NCBI GenBank assembly: GCA_002842215.1
Contig: PHCC01000008.1
Coordinates: forward strand, 1-64,000
From: Betaproteobacteria bacterium HGW-Betaproteobacteria-9
Lineage (GTDB): Bacteria > Pseudomonadota > Gammaproteobacteria > Burkholderiales > Burkholderiaceae_C
Direction: 5' to 3'
DNA: 64,000 nt
Shown one piece after another: positions 38,638 to 48,114 of the stretch (its first letter is position 1; the number at the start of each line of letters is the position of its first letter). The notes under the pieces are model-generated. The model ran no database searches. It worked only from the letters and a program-made list of their open reading frames with translations, and was not told the DNA's origin. The position numbers were made by a program, and so were the translations under genes.

Positions 38638-38937
38638 ATGCAGTCGAGCTACGCCGAGACTTTCGAACGCGACATGGGCTGCACCGAGGCCGAATGGCTG
38701 GGCTGGCTGCCCGCGGCCATTGGCGGTTGCCCCTGGCAGATCGATGGCAGTTCGGCGCGGGTGGACATCGCACCCGGTGTGCTGCAGTTGCGTTGGCAGG
38801 TGTTGCCGCTGCGCGTGATTGCACTCATGCGCATGCCGGTGCTGCGCGTGAACTTCGCCTTCAGCGGGCTGGACGCGGCTCAGCGCTTTGCATTCATGAA
38901 GCGCTTTGACCTGTACATGCAGCGCGGGGGCGGTTGA
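38638..38937 (+). CDS. Small hypothetical protein, aor-operon distal
   Basis: 99 aa, 6 bp after MoaD-like gene. Confidence 0.65.
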   Translation: MQSSYAETFERDMGCTEAEWLGWLPAAIGGCPWQIDGSSARVDIAPGVLQLRWQVLPLRVIALMRMPVLRVNFAFSGLDAAQRFAFMKRFDLYMQRGGG

Positions 38938-38977
38938 GCGTTGCGCGAGGGGCCGTTGCGCATGGCATTCTGAAAAA

Positions 38978-39006
38978 GACAAAGGCCGCTTGCGGCGGCC
39001 TTTGTC
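38978..39006. terminator. Bidirectional terminator-like hairpin GACAAAGGCCGC..GCGGCCTTTGTC
   Basis: 12-bp perfect stem between convergent genes. Confidence 0.75.
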
Positions 39007-39027
39007 CTGGGGTCGGATGGCCCGCGT

Positions 39028-40290
39028 TCAGACCGCCACGGCTTCGGGCTCAGGCATTGCCACCTTGTTCCCGGTGCTGAACTGGTAGTCCTTGAACACG
39101 TGTTCTGCGCTGAGCAGCTGAAAGCTGCCGTCGGCGTTGCGCACGGTGGTGTCTTTCAGGCGCCAGGTGAGCTGGCCGCAGGTCCAGATGTCGAAGTTGC
39201 GCATGTGGGTGCACAGGCAGGTCTTGTCCATGACCTTGATGCGCTTTTCATCGGGGTGTGCCAACACTTCCCGGTTGTAGGCCGTGACGTAGGCGCACTT
39301 GCCGTTGGCGTCGAGCAGGTAGCCGTAGGCCTCGCAGTTCGGGCGGATGCCGTCGCCGATGCCGGGGCTGCTCTTGATCATGCGCATCGGGTAGCCGGTG
39401 GGCGAGATCTCGTTGACTTCGATGTCGTCTTCGTTGGCCTTGAAGTACTCCTGCTTGATGTCGTCGGGCAGGCCGCATTCTTTGGTGACGGTGAAACGTG
39501 TGGCCACTTGAACGCCGGAGGCGCCCATCTCCATGAAGCGCACGGCGTCGCTGCCGGTGAAGATGCCGCCGGCCGGAATGACCGGGATGTCGATCTGCTC
39601 CGCCTTCATCCAGGCCAGGATCTCGGCCACGATCGTGGCCAGGTCGTACTGCGCCCAGTCCATGCCGAAGCCCAGGTGGCCTCCGGCCAGCGGGCCCTCG
39701 ACCACCACGTAGTCGGGCAGGCGGTTCAGGCGGCTGTTTTTCTTCAGGAACAGCTGCAGCGCACGCAACGAGCTGACGATGATGCCCAGCTTGGCGTCGC
39801 GGAAACGCGGGTGGTCTTCGATCAGCGCGAACGAGCCGAGGTGCAGGCCGGCGGCGAGCGTGATGCCGTCGATGCCCGCGTCCAGCGCGGAGGCCATGCG
39901 GATCTTCAGCGTCTCCTTGGGCGCGTTCATCGTCAGCTTTTCCATGCAGTTGATGAACACCATGCCCGAACCCTGCTTACGGGCCATGGTGTGTTCCACG
40001 TGCAGGCGCGTCGCTTCGGCCAGATCGTCCAGGTTGAACTTGACGGCCGATTTGTCTTCCGACGCCATGTTGTACTTGTACATGGCCTGCTTGGCCTTGA
40101 CGAACTTGGTCTTGTAGCGGCGGTCGGTCACCGTCTTGATCATCGCGTCGGAAATGTGCCCAACGCCGCCCAAGCGGGCCGCTTCCAGTGCCAGGTCGGC
40201 AGAGGAAATGTCCACGCCCATGCCGCCGATCATGATGGGCACCATTTCCTGGCGGCCCATCTTCAGGCGGAAATCTTCCAGTCGTCTCAT
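39028..40290 (-). CDS. Nitronate monooxygenase family protein
   Basis: VPIMIGGMGVDIS, GGHLGF, PVIPAGGIFTGSDAVRFMEMGASGVQVATRF. Confidence 0.88.
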   Translation of the reverse strand: MRRLEDFRLKMGRQEMVPIMIGGMGVDISSADLALEAARLGGVGHISDAMIKTVTDRRYKTKFVKAKQAMYKYNMASEDKSAVKFNLDDLAEATRLHVEHTMARKQGSGMVFINCMEKLTMNAPKETLKIRMASALDAGIDGITLAAGLHLGSFALIEDHPRFRDAKLGIIVSSLRALQLFLKKNSRLNRLPDYVVVEGPLAGGHLGFGMDWAQYDLATIVAEILAWMKAEQIDIPVIPAGGIFTGSDAVRFMEMGASGVQVATRFTVTKECGLPDDIKQEYFKANEDDIEVNEISPTGYPMRMIKSSPGIGDGIRPNCEAYGYLLDANGKCAYVTAYNREVLAHPDEKRIKVMDKTCLCTHMRNFDIWTCGQLTWRLKDTTVRNADGSFQLLSAEHVFKDYQFSTGNKVAMPEPEAVAV

Positions 40291-40494
40291 AGTCAGCTTT
40301 CGAATGTACGGCCCAAGCTTACCCGGTCCATGACACTGTTTTTTTCACGGATTTGTCAAATTTGAACCGGCGTCGGCCGGCGCCCATCGCCGGGCGCGAA
40401 GATTCAATTGTTCTGCGCAGGGGTGATTTTCGGTCAAACCTGTGACGGTACCCCGAAAAAGCGACATAGCCCTTACGCGATGTCGCTGAAAAAG

Positions 40495-40522
40495 GCGAAG
40501 GCCGCGCTGTGGCGGCCTTCGC
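40495..40522. terminator. Terminator-like hairpin GCGAAGGCCGC..GCGGCCTTCGC
   Basis: 11-bp perfect stem downstream of 40544 gene. Confidence 0.65.
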
Positions 40523-40543
40523 AAACGGGCGGGCGTGCCGTGC

Positions 40544-40897
40544 TCAGTTGGGCGCGCGCCGTGGGGACATCCAGCCCATGAGGGTGTAGGTCAGGATCGC
40601 GGTGGCGACCAGGCCCACGCCGTAGACGAGCGCGATCAGGAACCAGTCGGCTGGCCCACCGGCATCGGTGAAGCCCGAGGAAGACACCTTGGCCATGATC
40701 ACCAGCGCGAGGGCGCCGCCAAAAAGGCCCAGCACTTCGGCGCGCACGAGACGGCGCGAAACAAGACCGCGTTCGCGCACCAGCAGCGCCAGAAACGCGA
40801 CCGTTCCGACCACCGCCACCAGCAGCATGATCCAAAGCAGGGGCCCGAGCATTTCCTGGAACACGGCGAGGAAAACCAGCGGATCGAGTTCTTTCAT
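40544..40897 (-). CDS. Small membrane protein (possibly DUF5368 family)
   Basis: 117 aa, four TM segments. Confidence 0.65.
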   Translation of the reverse strand: MKELDPLVFLAVFQEMLGPLLWIMLLVAVVGTVAFLALLVRERGLVSRRLVRAEVLGLFGGALALVIMAKVSSSGFTDAGGPADWFLIALVYGVGLVATAILTYTLMGWMSPRRAPN

Positions 40898-40912
40898 GGG
40901 AGTCTCCAGGGG

Positions 40913-42253
40913 TCAGGCGCGGCCGCGCAGCATGCTGATGTAGGTGGGTTTGAGGGCCATGGTCTTCATGACCCAGCTGATCCAGAGTTCCTCAAGCGGC
41001 GCGATGACACCGGGGAAGGACGTGATCAGGTTGTCCTTGTAGTCGAACTCGATCAGCATGGCCTGCCCCAGGCGGGTGATCAGCGGGCAACTGGTGTAGC
41101 CGTTGTAGACCTCGCTGGAGGCCTTGCCGGCGATGTCGCCGATCAGGTGTGACACGGCGACCGGCACCTGCCATTTCACGCTGGCCGCCGTCTTGCCCTT
41201 GGGCACACCGGCGATGTCGCCCACACCGAAGACGTTGGAGTAGTGTTTGTGGCGCAGCGTGTCGCGGTCGACCTCGACCCAGCCATCGGCAGCGAACGGG
41301 CCTTCGGTCCAGGGCAGGGGGCTGTTGCGCACGACCTCGGGCGCCCGCATGGGCGGCACCACATTGATGAAGTCGTATTTCTGCTCGGCCGTGCCGGTGA
41401 GAGTCTTGTAGGTAGCGATGCGCTTGTCCAGGTCGATCGCCTGCAGCACGTGTTCGTGGTTGACCTTGACCCCCCGGTCCTGGAACAGCATGCGCACTTT
41501 TTCAGCCACGATGGGCACGCCGAACAGCGACTTGCTCTGGGCCATGTAGACGATCTCGGCCTTGCCGCGGTTGCCACGGCGACGCAGGTGGTCGTCGGTG
41601 ATGAAGGTGTACTTCAACGGGGCACCGGCACATTTCATTTCACCCGCCGGTCGGCCGAAGACGCCGATGCCGCCCTTGTCCGCAAACTCGGACATGGCCT
41701 TCCACGTGGCGGTGGCGGCCTGCGGGCTGTGGTAGATGCTGCCCATGCCGTTCTGGCCGATGCGTGCGGTGTCCATGCCTTCGATACCGGCGTAGTTCAG
41801 CTCCAGGCCGGTCGCTAGGATCAGGAAGTCGTAGGCCACGGCCTTGCCACTTTCGGTGACCACCTTGTTGCCTTCCGGATCGATCTCGGCCACCCGCTCG
41901 GTGATCCATTCGACGCCCTGGGGCAGGTAGTCGCCGGTGTTCGACACGGTGTAGGCTTGCGGCTTGATGCCAGCAGCAACCAGGGTGAAGCCGGGTTGGT
42001 AATAGTGCTCCTTGCGCGCATCGATCACGGTGATGCTGGCGCCCTGCAGGCGGGCCGCCAGTTGCGAGGCGGCGGCCAGGCCGGCCGCCCCCGCCCCCGC
42101 GATCACGATGCGGGCGCTGCTCTTGACGCTGGTGGCATGAGCCGAGGTGCTGGTCTGCGACAGCGCCGCGGCCAGGGGCAGGGCGCCCAGACCGGCCAGG
42201 AAGCGTCGGCGCGCGGTTTCAACCCGCGGGTCGGGTTGCTGGGTCTCGGACAT
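40913..42253 (-). CDS. Sulfide:quinone oxidoreductase-like FAD protein, exported
   Basis: RRRFLAGLGALPLAAAL leader; IVIAGAGAAGLAAASQL, HYYQPGFTLVAAG, NGYTSCPLIT. Confidence 0.85.
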   Translation of the reverse strand: MSETQQPDPRVETARRRFLAGLGALPLAAALSQTSTSAHATSVKSSARIVIAGAGAAGLAAASQLAARLQGASITVIDARKEHYYQPGFTLVAAGIKPQAYTVSNTGDYLPQGVEWITERVAEIDPEGNKVVTESGKAVAYDFLILATGLELNYAGIEGMDTARIGQNGMGSIYHSPQAATATWKAMSEFADKGGIGVFGRPAGEMKCAGAPLKYTFITDDHLRRRGNRGKAEIVYMAQSKSLFGVPIVAEKVRMLFQDRGVKVNHEHVLQAIDLDKRIATYKTLTGTAEQKYDFINVVPPMRAPEVVRNSPLPWTEGPFAADGWVEVDRDTLRHKHYSNVFGVGDIAGVPKGKTAASVKWQVPVAVSHLIGDIAGKASSEVYNGYTSCPLITRLGQAMLIEFDYKDNLITSFPGVIAPLEELWISWVMKTMALKPTYISMLRGRA

Positions 42254-42337
42254 GGATGTCTCCTGTGAGTGAATGGCTTCGGTTGTTTTGATACCCCTGG
42301 GAGTTTGTTAATATAGAGATCGACCGCAGATCAGGAG

Positions 42338-42351
42338 TTGACATTGGTCAA
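42338..42351. promoter_or_regulatory. FNR/DNR-like palindrome TTGAC-ATTG-GTCAA
   Basis: Perfect palindrome between divergent SQR-like and OsmC genes. Confidence 0.5.
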
Positions 42352-42429
42352 TTTGGTGACCTGTGCACCCTATCGAAAACCCTTGACCGTCGGCCCCGTG
42401 TCCAGCGGTCGCCAACTTCAGGAGCTCGC

Positions 42430-42876
42430 ATGAGCGAAAACGCCAGCGTGACTATCACCCGTCAGTCGGGCTACCAGTTTCTGGTGGATTTCGGCGCCGC
42501 CATTCCGCAGATGCTGGCCGATGAACCCGCGCCTCTGGGGCTTGGTGCAGGCCCGGCGCCCGACCACATGCTGCTGGCCGCGGTGGCCAACTGCCTGAGT
42601 GCCAGCCTGCTGTTTTCATTGCAGAAGTTCAAACAGGATCCGGGCGCCCTCAAGGCGACCGCCACGGCCGAGGTCGGGCGCAACGAAAACAAGCGCCTGC
42701 GCATCATGGGCATCAACGTGAAACTGGAGCTGGGTCAGGCAGCAGCCGACATCGAACACCTGGACCGCGTGCTCGCGCAGTTTGAGGAGTTCTGCACCGT
42801 TTCGATGAGCGTGCGCCAGGGCATTGCGATCAACGTGCAGGTGCAGGACGGCACCGGAGCCCTCCTCAAAGGCTGA
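42430..42876 (+). CDS. OsmC family protein
   Basis: PDHMLLAAVANCLSASL, EEFCTVSMSVRQGI. Confidence 0.88.
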   Translation: MSENASVTITRQSGYQFLVDFGAAIPQMLADEPAPLGLGAGPAPDHMLLAAVANCLSASLLFSLQKFKQDPGALKATATAEVGRNENKRLRIMGINVKLELGQAAADIEHLDRVLAQFEEFCTVSMSVRQGIAINVQVQDGTGALLKG

Positions 42877-43052
42877 GCGGCTGGTCGACTGGCCTTGCCG
42901 CGGGGCCGGGTCCGGGAGGCGCTGCCATCTGCAAGGATGGGACCCCGCGACCACAGGACCGCCGCCCTGATGCGGCGCACCTGGCGCCCGCTGTTTTGAC
43001 GGTACAGTGCCCCTTTCTCGAACGCCCATTCTTCTGACAGGCTGAAGATCCC

Positions 43053-43619
43053 ATGCGACTCACCCAATGGACCGACTACAGCTTGCGCATGCTGATGTAT
43101 TGCGCAGCTTGTGAGGGGCGCGAGCATCCGCCAACGGTGAGCGAGATCGCCGAGGCGCATGGCATCTCGCGCAGCCATCTCACCAAGATCGCCATGATCC
43201 TTGCCGCTAGCGGCTGGATCGCGACCACGCGGGGTCGGGGTGGTGGTCTGCGCTTGCTGAAGCCGGCCGGAGAACTGACCCTGGGCGAAGTCATCCGCCA
43301 GACCGAAACCGATATGACGTTGGTGGAGTGTTTTGACCGCAAGACCAACACCTGCCGCCTCGATGGCTATTGCCGCCTCAAGGATTCCTTGCACAAGGCG
43401 ATGCAGGGCTTCTTTGACGTGCTTGATGGCATCACGTTGGCCGACCTGCTCGCGCCGAAGGCGGCAGGCAAGGGGCCCGCGGGGCAGTTGCCCCACCTCA
43501 TTCCCATTCAGTTTGCGTCACTGGCCAGACCAAAAAAGGCCTTGCCCGACGCCACCACGCTCGCTCGCCCTGCCAGGCCCGCGGCGACGCGAAAACCGAA
43601 GCAGGCCAAGGCCGGTTGA
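43053..43619 (+). CDS. nsrR: Rrf2-family regulator, NsrR-like
   Basis: MRLTQWTDYSLRMLMY, HGISRSHLTKI, Cys cluster ECFDRKTNTCRLDGYCRLK. Confidence 0.82.
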   Translation: MRLTQWTDYSLRMLMYCAACEGREHPPTVSEIAEAHGISRSHLTKIAMILAASGWIATTRGRGGGLRLLKPAGELTLGEVIRQTETDMTLVECFDRKTNTCRLDGYCRLKDSLHKAMQGFFDVLDGITLADLLAPKAAGKGPAGQLPHLIPIQFASLARPKKALPDATTLARPARPAATRKPKQAKAG

Positions 43620-43640
43620 AGCAGCGCCGGGGGCCCGTTC

Positions 43641-44657
43641 TCAGGCCGCTTGCAGGCGTTCGCCCATGCGTCCCGTGGTCAGGACCTTGGCGCTGGCGTC
43701 CACCATCAGGCTGTCCACCCCGCGCAGGGGCGCAAGCAGGTGCTGTCCAGCGGCGGCACCCGCCACCATGATCGCGGCGCCCAGGCCGTTGACGAGATCG
43801 GACTGGCGCGACACTGTGACCACGCCCCGCATGCCGCGGCTGGGCATGCCGGTGCGCGGGTCCAGCAGGTGGTGGTAACGCCGGTCGTTGCGCTCGAAGC
43901 AGCGTTCGTAGTCGCCGGACGAGGCCACGCAGGCGTCACGCACCTGCACCGTGCCGATCAGTCGCTCGGGGGTCCGCGGGTCGCGGACGCCCACGCGCCA
44001 GTCCTGGCCCTGGAGCTGGCCGCGTGTGAGCACGTCACCACCGCCATTGACCATGGCGTGGCGCAGGCCGTGTTGTTCGAGCACGCGCAGGCCCGCCTGC
44101 AGGATGGGCAGTTTGGCCACGCCCCCCAGGTCGATGCGCATGCCCGGGCGGCTCAGGCCGGCCTGGCCGGTCTCGGGGTCGATCAACACGTCGCGGAAAT
44201 CCACCAGCCGGCGTTCGCGGCGAAGGTCTTCCGGCGCGGGCACGCGGGCATCCTGCGGGTCGAAGGACCAGCCGTGGTACGCCCCCACCGTGATATCGAA
44301 AGCGCCCTCGCTGAGCCGGGACAGCTCGGCAGCGCGCTGCAACACCGCGACCAGCTCGGGCGGCGCCTGAACCAGGCCCCGGCCCGCGCTGCGCTGCATG
44401 GCACTCACCAGGCTGTCGGCGCGGTAGCGGCTCATCATGCGTTCCAGGCGCTGCATTTCCGCAAAAGCCGCCTGCACGGCCGTTGCCGTGGCGCGGGGGG
44501 CGTCGCCCTGGGCCACGATGTCCACCCGCGTGCCCATCAGGACGCGGGACTCGCGGTGGACGGCGGGGCTGGCCAGCGCCGTGCGCATACCCAGGCCGGC
44601 GACGAGCAGGCCGCCCAGTCCGGCCAGGCATTGGCGGCGTTGGAGCAGGTGGGTCAT
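43641..44657 (-). CDS. nosX: FAD:protein FMN transferase (ApbE/NosX)
   Basis: MGTRVDIVAQG, RPGMRIDLGGVAK, HHLLDPRTGMPSRG. Confidence 0.88.
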   Translation of the reverse strand: MTHLLQRRQCLAGLGGLLVAGLGMRTALASPAVHRESRVLMGTRVDIVAQGDAPRATATAVQAAFAEMQRLERMMSRYRADSLVSAMQRSAGRGLVQAPPELVAVLQRAAELSRLSEGAFDITVGAYHGWSFDPQDARVPAPEDLRRERRLVDFRDVLIDPETGQAGLSRPGMRIDLGGVAKLPILQAGLRVLEQHGLRHAMVNGGGDVLTRGQLQGQDWRVGVRDPRTPERLIGTVQVRDACVASSGDYERCFERNDRRYHHLLDPRTGMPSRGMRGVVTVSRQSDLVNGLGAAIMVAGAAAGQHLLAPLRGVDSLMVDASAKVLTTGRMGERLQAA

Positions 44658-44673
44658 GGTGTCGGCGCGTTGT

Positions 44674-45087
44674 TTACTGAGACAGCGCGACCATGTGGTC
44701 CACGGCGGCCTTCAGTTCGTCATCGGTGAGGGTGCTGCCACCGCCGCGCGCCGGCATCATGCCCTTGGCCCCGGTGAAACCTTCGATGGCGTGCTTGTAG
44801 AGCGTGTCCTTGCCTTGCGCAATGCGCGGGCCCCAGTCGGCCTTGTCACCGGGCTTGGGTGCGCCGGCCACGTTGGCGGCGTGACACATCGAGCACACCG
44901 AGCCATAGACCTTTTTGCCCACGGCATTCTCGGCCACGGGGGCCGGTGCGGGTTCCGGGGCGGGCGCGGGCGCAGCGGCCACCGGGGCGGGAGCCGCTGG
45001 CGCTGCTGCGGTGTCGGCGGGCTTTTCGCCGCAGGCCATCAGGGCAGCGCTGCAGCCCAGGATCAGGAGAAGGTTCTTGGCGTTCAT
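44674..45087 (-). CDS. Lipoprotein c-type cytochrome with Ala/Pro linker
   Basis: Lipobox LMAC, CSMCH, KGMMPARGG. Confidence 0.85.
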   Translation of the reverse strand: MNAKNLLLILGCSAALMACGEKPADTAAAPAAPAPVAAAPAPAPEPAPAPVAENAVGKKVYGSVCSMCHAANVAGAPKPGDKADWGPRIAQGKDTLYKHAIEGFTGAKGMMPARGGGSTLTDDELKAAVDHMVALSQ

Positions 45088-45134
45088 GGGGCGTCCTTGC
45101 GTGAGGTGGTGAAAGGGATGGGGTGAATTTTAAT

Positions 45135-45151
45135 ATTCATTTTATATGAAT
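45135..45151. promoter_or_regulatory. NsrR-like box ATTCATTTTATATGAAT
   Basis: Inverted repeat resembling NsrR consensus ATGCATTTTAAATGCAT; near-copy at 54486. Confidence 0.55.
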
Positions 45152-45165
45152 AATAAAACAGGCAT

Positions 45166-45179
45166 TTGACACGCATCAA
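45166..45179. promoter_or_regulatory. FNR-like box TTGAC-ACGC-ATCAA
   Basis: One mismatch to TTGAT-N4-ATCAA; upstream of cytochrome 44674-45087. Confidence 0.65.
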
Positions 45180-45192
45180 AGTGGGTCGGGCT

Positions 45193-45804
45193 TCAGTGGG
45201 TGTGCGGGGCGAGCCGCTGCAGCGATGCGGGCAGGCCCTGGCGCAAGCGCGTGGCCGTGAGCCACATGCCGCCTTCCCGCGCGGCGAAGGTGCGCGCCTG
45301 GTCCAGCGTGGCGAACGCGGGCAGGTTGCCCGACCGCATCGGGCCCATTTGCCCGGACCCGTGCACATACCAGGCCTGCCCGGCGGGTATCCAGGCGCCG
45401 GTGTCCAGGTCGGTGACGTACGAGGCCACGATGCGGTCGGCGCTCTGGCCTGCGGTGTAGCGCGGGACCCGCTGCAGGTACAGGAACAGGCTCAGGGGCG
45501 AGTCCAGGTACTGCACATCGCCGTTGTCGAAGATGACCTGGGCCGCCCAGCGCCGCTGGCGGGCTGGGAACATGCCGCAGACCGGACAGCGGGCTTCTGG
45601 TGGCACCTCGCGCGCCGCGTGCATGGGCAGGCCGGAAGCGGGGTCGTAGGAGAAGGTGGGTGCCGTCAGGCACACCTCGACGGGCAACACCGCGTTCGTG
45701 CGAGCAGGCGCCGTTGCGCCCCGCACCGACCGGTAGCCCAGGCCGGCGAACACGGTTGCGCCGCCCAGCAGCGACAGACCGATGACCGTGCGGCGCCGTG
45801 GCAT
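45193..45804 (-). CDS. nosL: NosL-like protein (second, distal copy)
   Basis: ARCPVCGMFPARQRRWAAQVIFDNGDVQYLDSPLSLFLYL, AWYVHGSGQMGPM. Confidence 0.8.
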   Translation of the reverse strand: MPRRRTVIGLSLLGGATVFAGLGYRSVRGATAPARTNAVLPVEVCLTAPTFSYDPASGLPMHAAREVPPEARCPVCGMFPARQRRWAAQVIFDNGDVQYLDSPLSLFLYLQRVPRYTAGQSADRIVASYVTDLDTGAWIPAGQAWYVHGSGQMGPMRSGNLPAFATLDQARTFAAREGGMWLTATRLRQGLPASLQRLAPHTH

Positions 45805-46349
45805 CACATGCGGGTGTCGTGCAGGGCGCCACCGCTGAGATCCACCATCTCGGGCTTGATGTCGGCGTAGCGCATCAGGCGGCCGCCGTATTGCTGCACG
45901 AAGGCCTGGGCCTCGGCTTCGGCGGCAAAGCTGGCGGCCGTGGGGCCCATGGAACCGTGCCGTTGGCTGCCCAGCACGTAGAGCGCCTGGCGTGCGTCGA
46001 TCCAGTGGCCGCGCGGTTGCTCCCAGTCGGCCTGACCCATGTCCTGCACGTACACCGACACCACCGTGCGCACCTGCTCGGGTGCCAGCAGCACCGACAG
46101 CAATTCCACCGAATCGCAGAACCACTGCACCTCGGCCACGCCGGCGTAGCGGATCTGGCCTTTGGGGCCGGGGTAGTCGGACAACTGCATGCCGTCCAGC
46201 GAGCAGCTGGACTGGGCGTCGATCTCGGCCGGGGCGCTGCTGGCCGCATCGCCGCTCTGGCCGCAGCCCAGCAGGCTGAGGGTGGCCAGGCCGGCGCAGC
46301 CGCACAGCAGGCGGCGGCGGTTCAGGGGAAGGAGGGAAGGGGTGTTCAT
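45804..46349 (-). CDS. nosL: NosL copper chaperone lipoprotein
   Basis: Lipobox LLGC, CSLDGMQLSDYPGPKGQIRYAG, ATGA overlap with next gene. Confidence 0.85.
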   Translation of the reverse strand: MNTPSLLPLNRRRLLCGCAGLATLSLLGCGQSGDAASSAPAEIDAQSSCSLDGMQLSDYPGPKGQIRYAGVAEVQWFCDSVELLSVLLAPEQVRTVVSVYVQDMGQADWEQPRGHWIDARQALYVLGSQRHGSMGPTAASFAAEAEAQAFVQQYGGRLMRYADIKPEMVDLSGGALHDTRM

Positions 46350-47173
46350 GGTCGGAATCTCCAGGAGGCCAGGGCCAGGGGCGCGACGATCCAGGCCAGC
46401 ATGGCGCTGGTGAGCCAGCCCACCTGGCTGAGCGCGGGGGGCAGGATGCTGGCCAGGCCATACAGGCGTTGCACGTCGTCGAGCGAAAACACGTTGAGGA
46501 TGCGGAAGATGTCGGCGGGGTTCAGCAGCAGCAGGTAGGCGAAGACCTGGCCGCCGAACTGGCCTCCGGTGGCCACCAGCAGGCCGAGCAGCAGCAGGTC
46601 GAACACCAGCACCAGCGCGAACCACAGCGCGATGGCCAGGCCCGAGGCGCGGGTGCGGTCGCGGGCCAGCACCGACAGCAGCACCGCCAGGCTCAGGAAC
46701 GCCAGCCCCAGCAGCACCGAGCTGAGCACGAAGCCGGCGTAGTGGAACAGGCCGGCCCAGCTGAAGCGCTGGTACAGCAGCAGGGCCACCAGCGCAAAGC
46801 CTGACACGGTGGACAGCGTCAGCGCGCCCGCGAGCCCGAGGTACTTGCCCAGCAGCAGTTCCAGCCGGGTGATGGGCAGGGCCAGCAGCAGGTCGAGCGA
46901 GCCACGCTCACGCTCGCCGACGATGGCATCGAAGCCGAGCAGCAGCGCGATCAGCGGAATCAGGTAGATCACCAGGCTGACCAGGCTGGCGATGGTGAGC
47001 TCGATCGAGCGCGGGCCGATCTGACCCTGCGCGGCCGAACCGAAATAGGTGATGAGCAGCGAGAACACGGTGAAGACCACGGCCACGGCCAGCACCCAGC
47101 GGTTGCGCAACCGGTCGCGGAATTCCTTGGCGGCCACCGCGTGCACCTGGCGCCATTGCAATGAAGCGCTCAT
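46346..47173 (-). CDS. nosY: NosY ABC permease
   Basis: EFRDRLRNRWVLAVAVVF, FDAIVGERERGSLDLLLALPI. Confidence 0.9.
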   Translation of the reverse strand: MSASLQWRQVHAVAAKEFRDRLRNRWVLAVAVVFTVFSLLITYFGSAAQGQIGPRSIELTIASLVSLVIYLIPLIALLLGFDAIVGERERGSLDLLLALPITRLELLLGKYLGLAGALTLSTVSGFALVALLLYQRFSWAGLFHYAGFVLSSVLLGLAFLSLAVLLSVLARDRTRASGLAIALWFALVLVFDLLLLGLLVATGGQFGGQVFAYLLLLNPADIFRILNVFSLDDVQRLYGLASILPPALSQVGWLTSAMLAWIVAPLALASWRFRP

Positions 47174-48114
47174 GCTGCCTCCCTCAGTCCGAAATAAACG
47201 TCCTCGAGCGAGGGTTCGTGGATCTGCAGATCGCTCAGGCCCGCGCCGCCCAGCCAGGCCAGCACGCGCATTTTGTGTTCGCGCGGGCAGCGCAGTTCGA
47301 GCAGCCCGGGTTCGTGGTGTTGCAGCCCGATGTCGGCGCCAGCCAGTTGCCCGGGCAGCTCGGTGGCCAGGGTCTGCAGCCAGGTCGGCGCCGCGCGCAG
47401 CTGGAACACCAGGGGCATGCGCGAGCGCTCGCGCAGCGCCTGCACCGAGCCCTGGGCGCACACACGGCCGTTGCTGAGCATGGCCAGGGCATCGACGCGC
47501 TGCTGCAGCTCGGCCAGGATGTGCGAGCTGATGACCAGGGTCACGCCCTGCGAGCGCAGCAGGTCGAGCTGGTCGTAGAAATCGCGGATCGCCGACGGGT
47601 CCAGGCCGGTGGTGGGTTCGTCGAGCAGCAGCAGTTGCGGGTCACCCAGCAGGGCCTGGGCAAAGCCCAGCCGCTGGCGCATGCCCTTGGAGTACTCCCG
47701 CACCGCGCGCCCGCCAGCCCGCGTCAGGCCGACCCGGTCGAGCAAGGCGGCGCACTGTGTCTGCGGTGCGCCCTTGAGGCGCGCGAAGAAGCGCAGCGTC
47801 TCCAGCCCGGTGAGGTTGTCGTACAGCACGAGGTTCTCGGGCAGGTAGCCCAGGGCGCGCCGCGTGGCGCGGAAGTCGGGGCCGTTCACCGCGCAGCCGT
47901 TGACCTGGATGCGGCCCTGGCTCGGGTTGATGAGGCCGAGCACCAGTTTGAACAGCGTGCTCTTGCCCGCGCCGTTGTGGCCGATCAGGCCGAAGAGTTG
48001 GCCGCGCGGCACCCGCAGGCTCACGTTGTCCAGCGCCAGCAGCGGCGCACGCCGGCTGCCGTAGGGCTTGGTGACGCCCTCCAGGTGCAGGGCTTCAGCG
48101 GAAATACTTGTCAC
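47170..48114 (-). CDS. nosF: NosF ABC ATP-binding protein
   Basis: GHNGAGKST, YSKGMRQRLGFAQALLGDPQLLLLDEPT. Confidence 0.92.
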   Translation of the reverse strand: MTSISAEALHLEGVTKPYGSRRAPLLALDNVSLRVPRGQLFGLIGHNGAGKSTLFKLVLGLINPSQGRIQVNGCAVNGPDFRATRRALGYLPENLVLYDNLTGLETLRFFARLKGAPQTQCAALLDRVGLTRAGGRAVREYSKGMRQRLGFAQALLGDPQLLLLDEPTTGLDPSAIRDFYDQLDLLRSQGVTLVISSHILAELQQRVDALAMLSNGRVCAQGSVQALRERSRMPLVFQLRAAPTWLQTLATELPGQLAGADIGLQHHEPGLLELRCPREHKMRVLAWLGGAGLSDLQIHEPSLEDVYFGLREAA

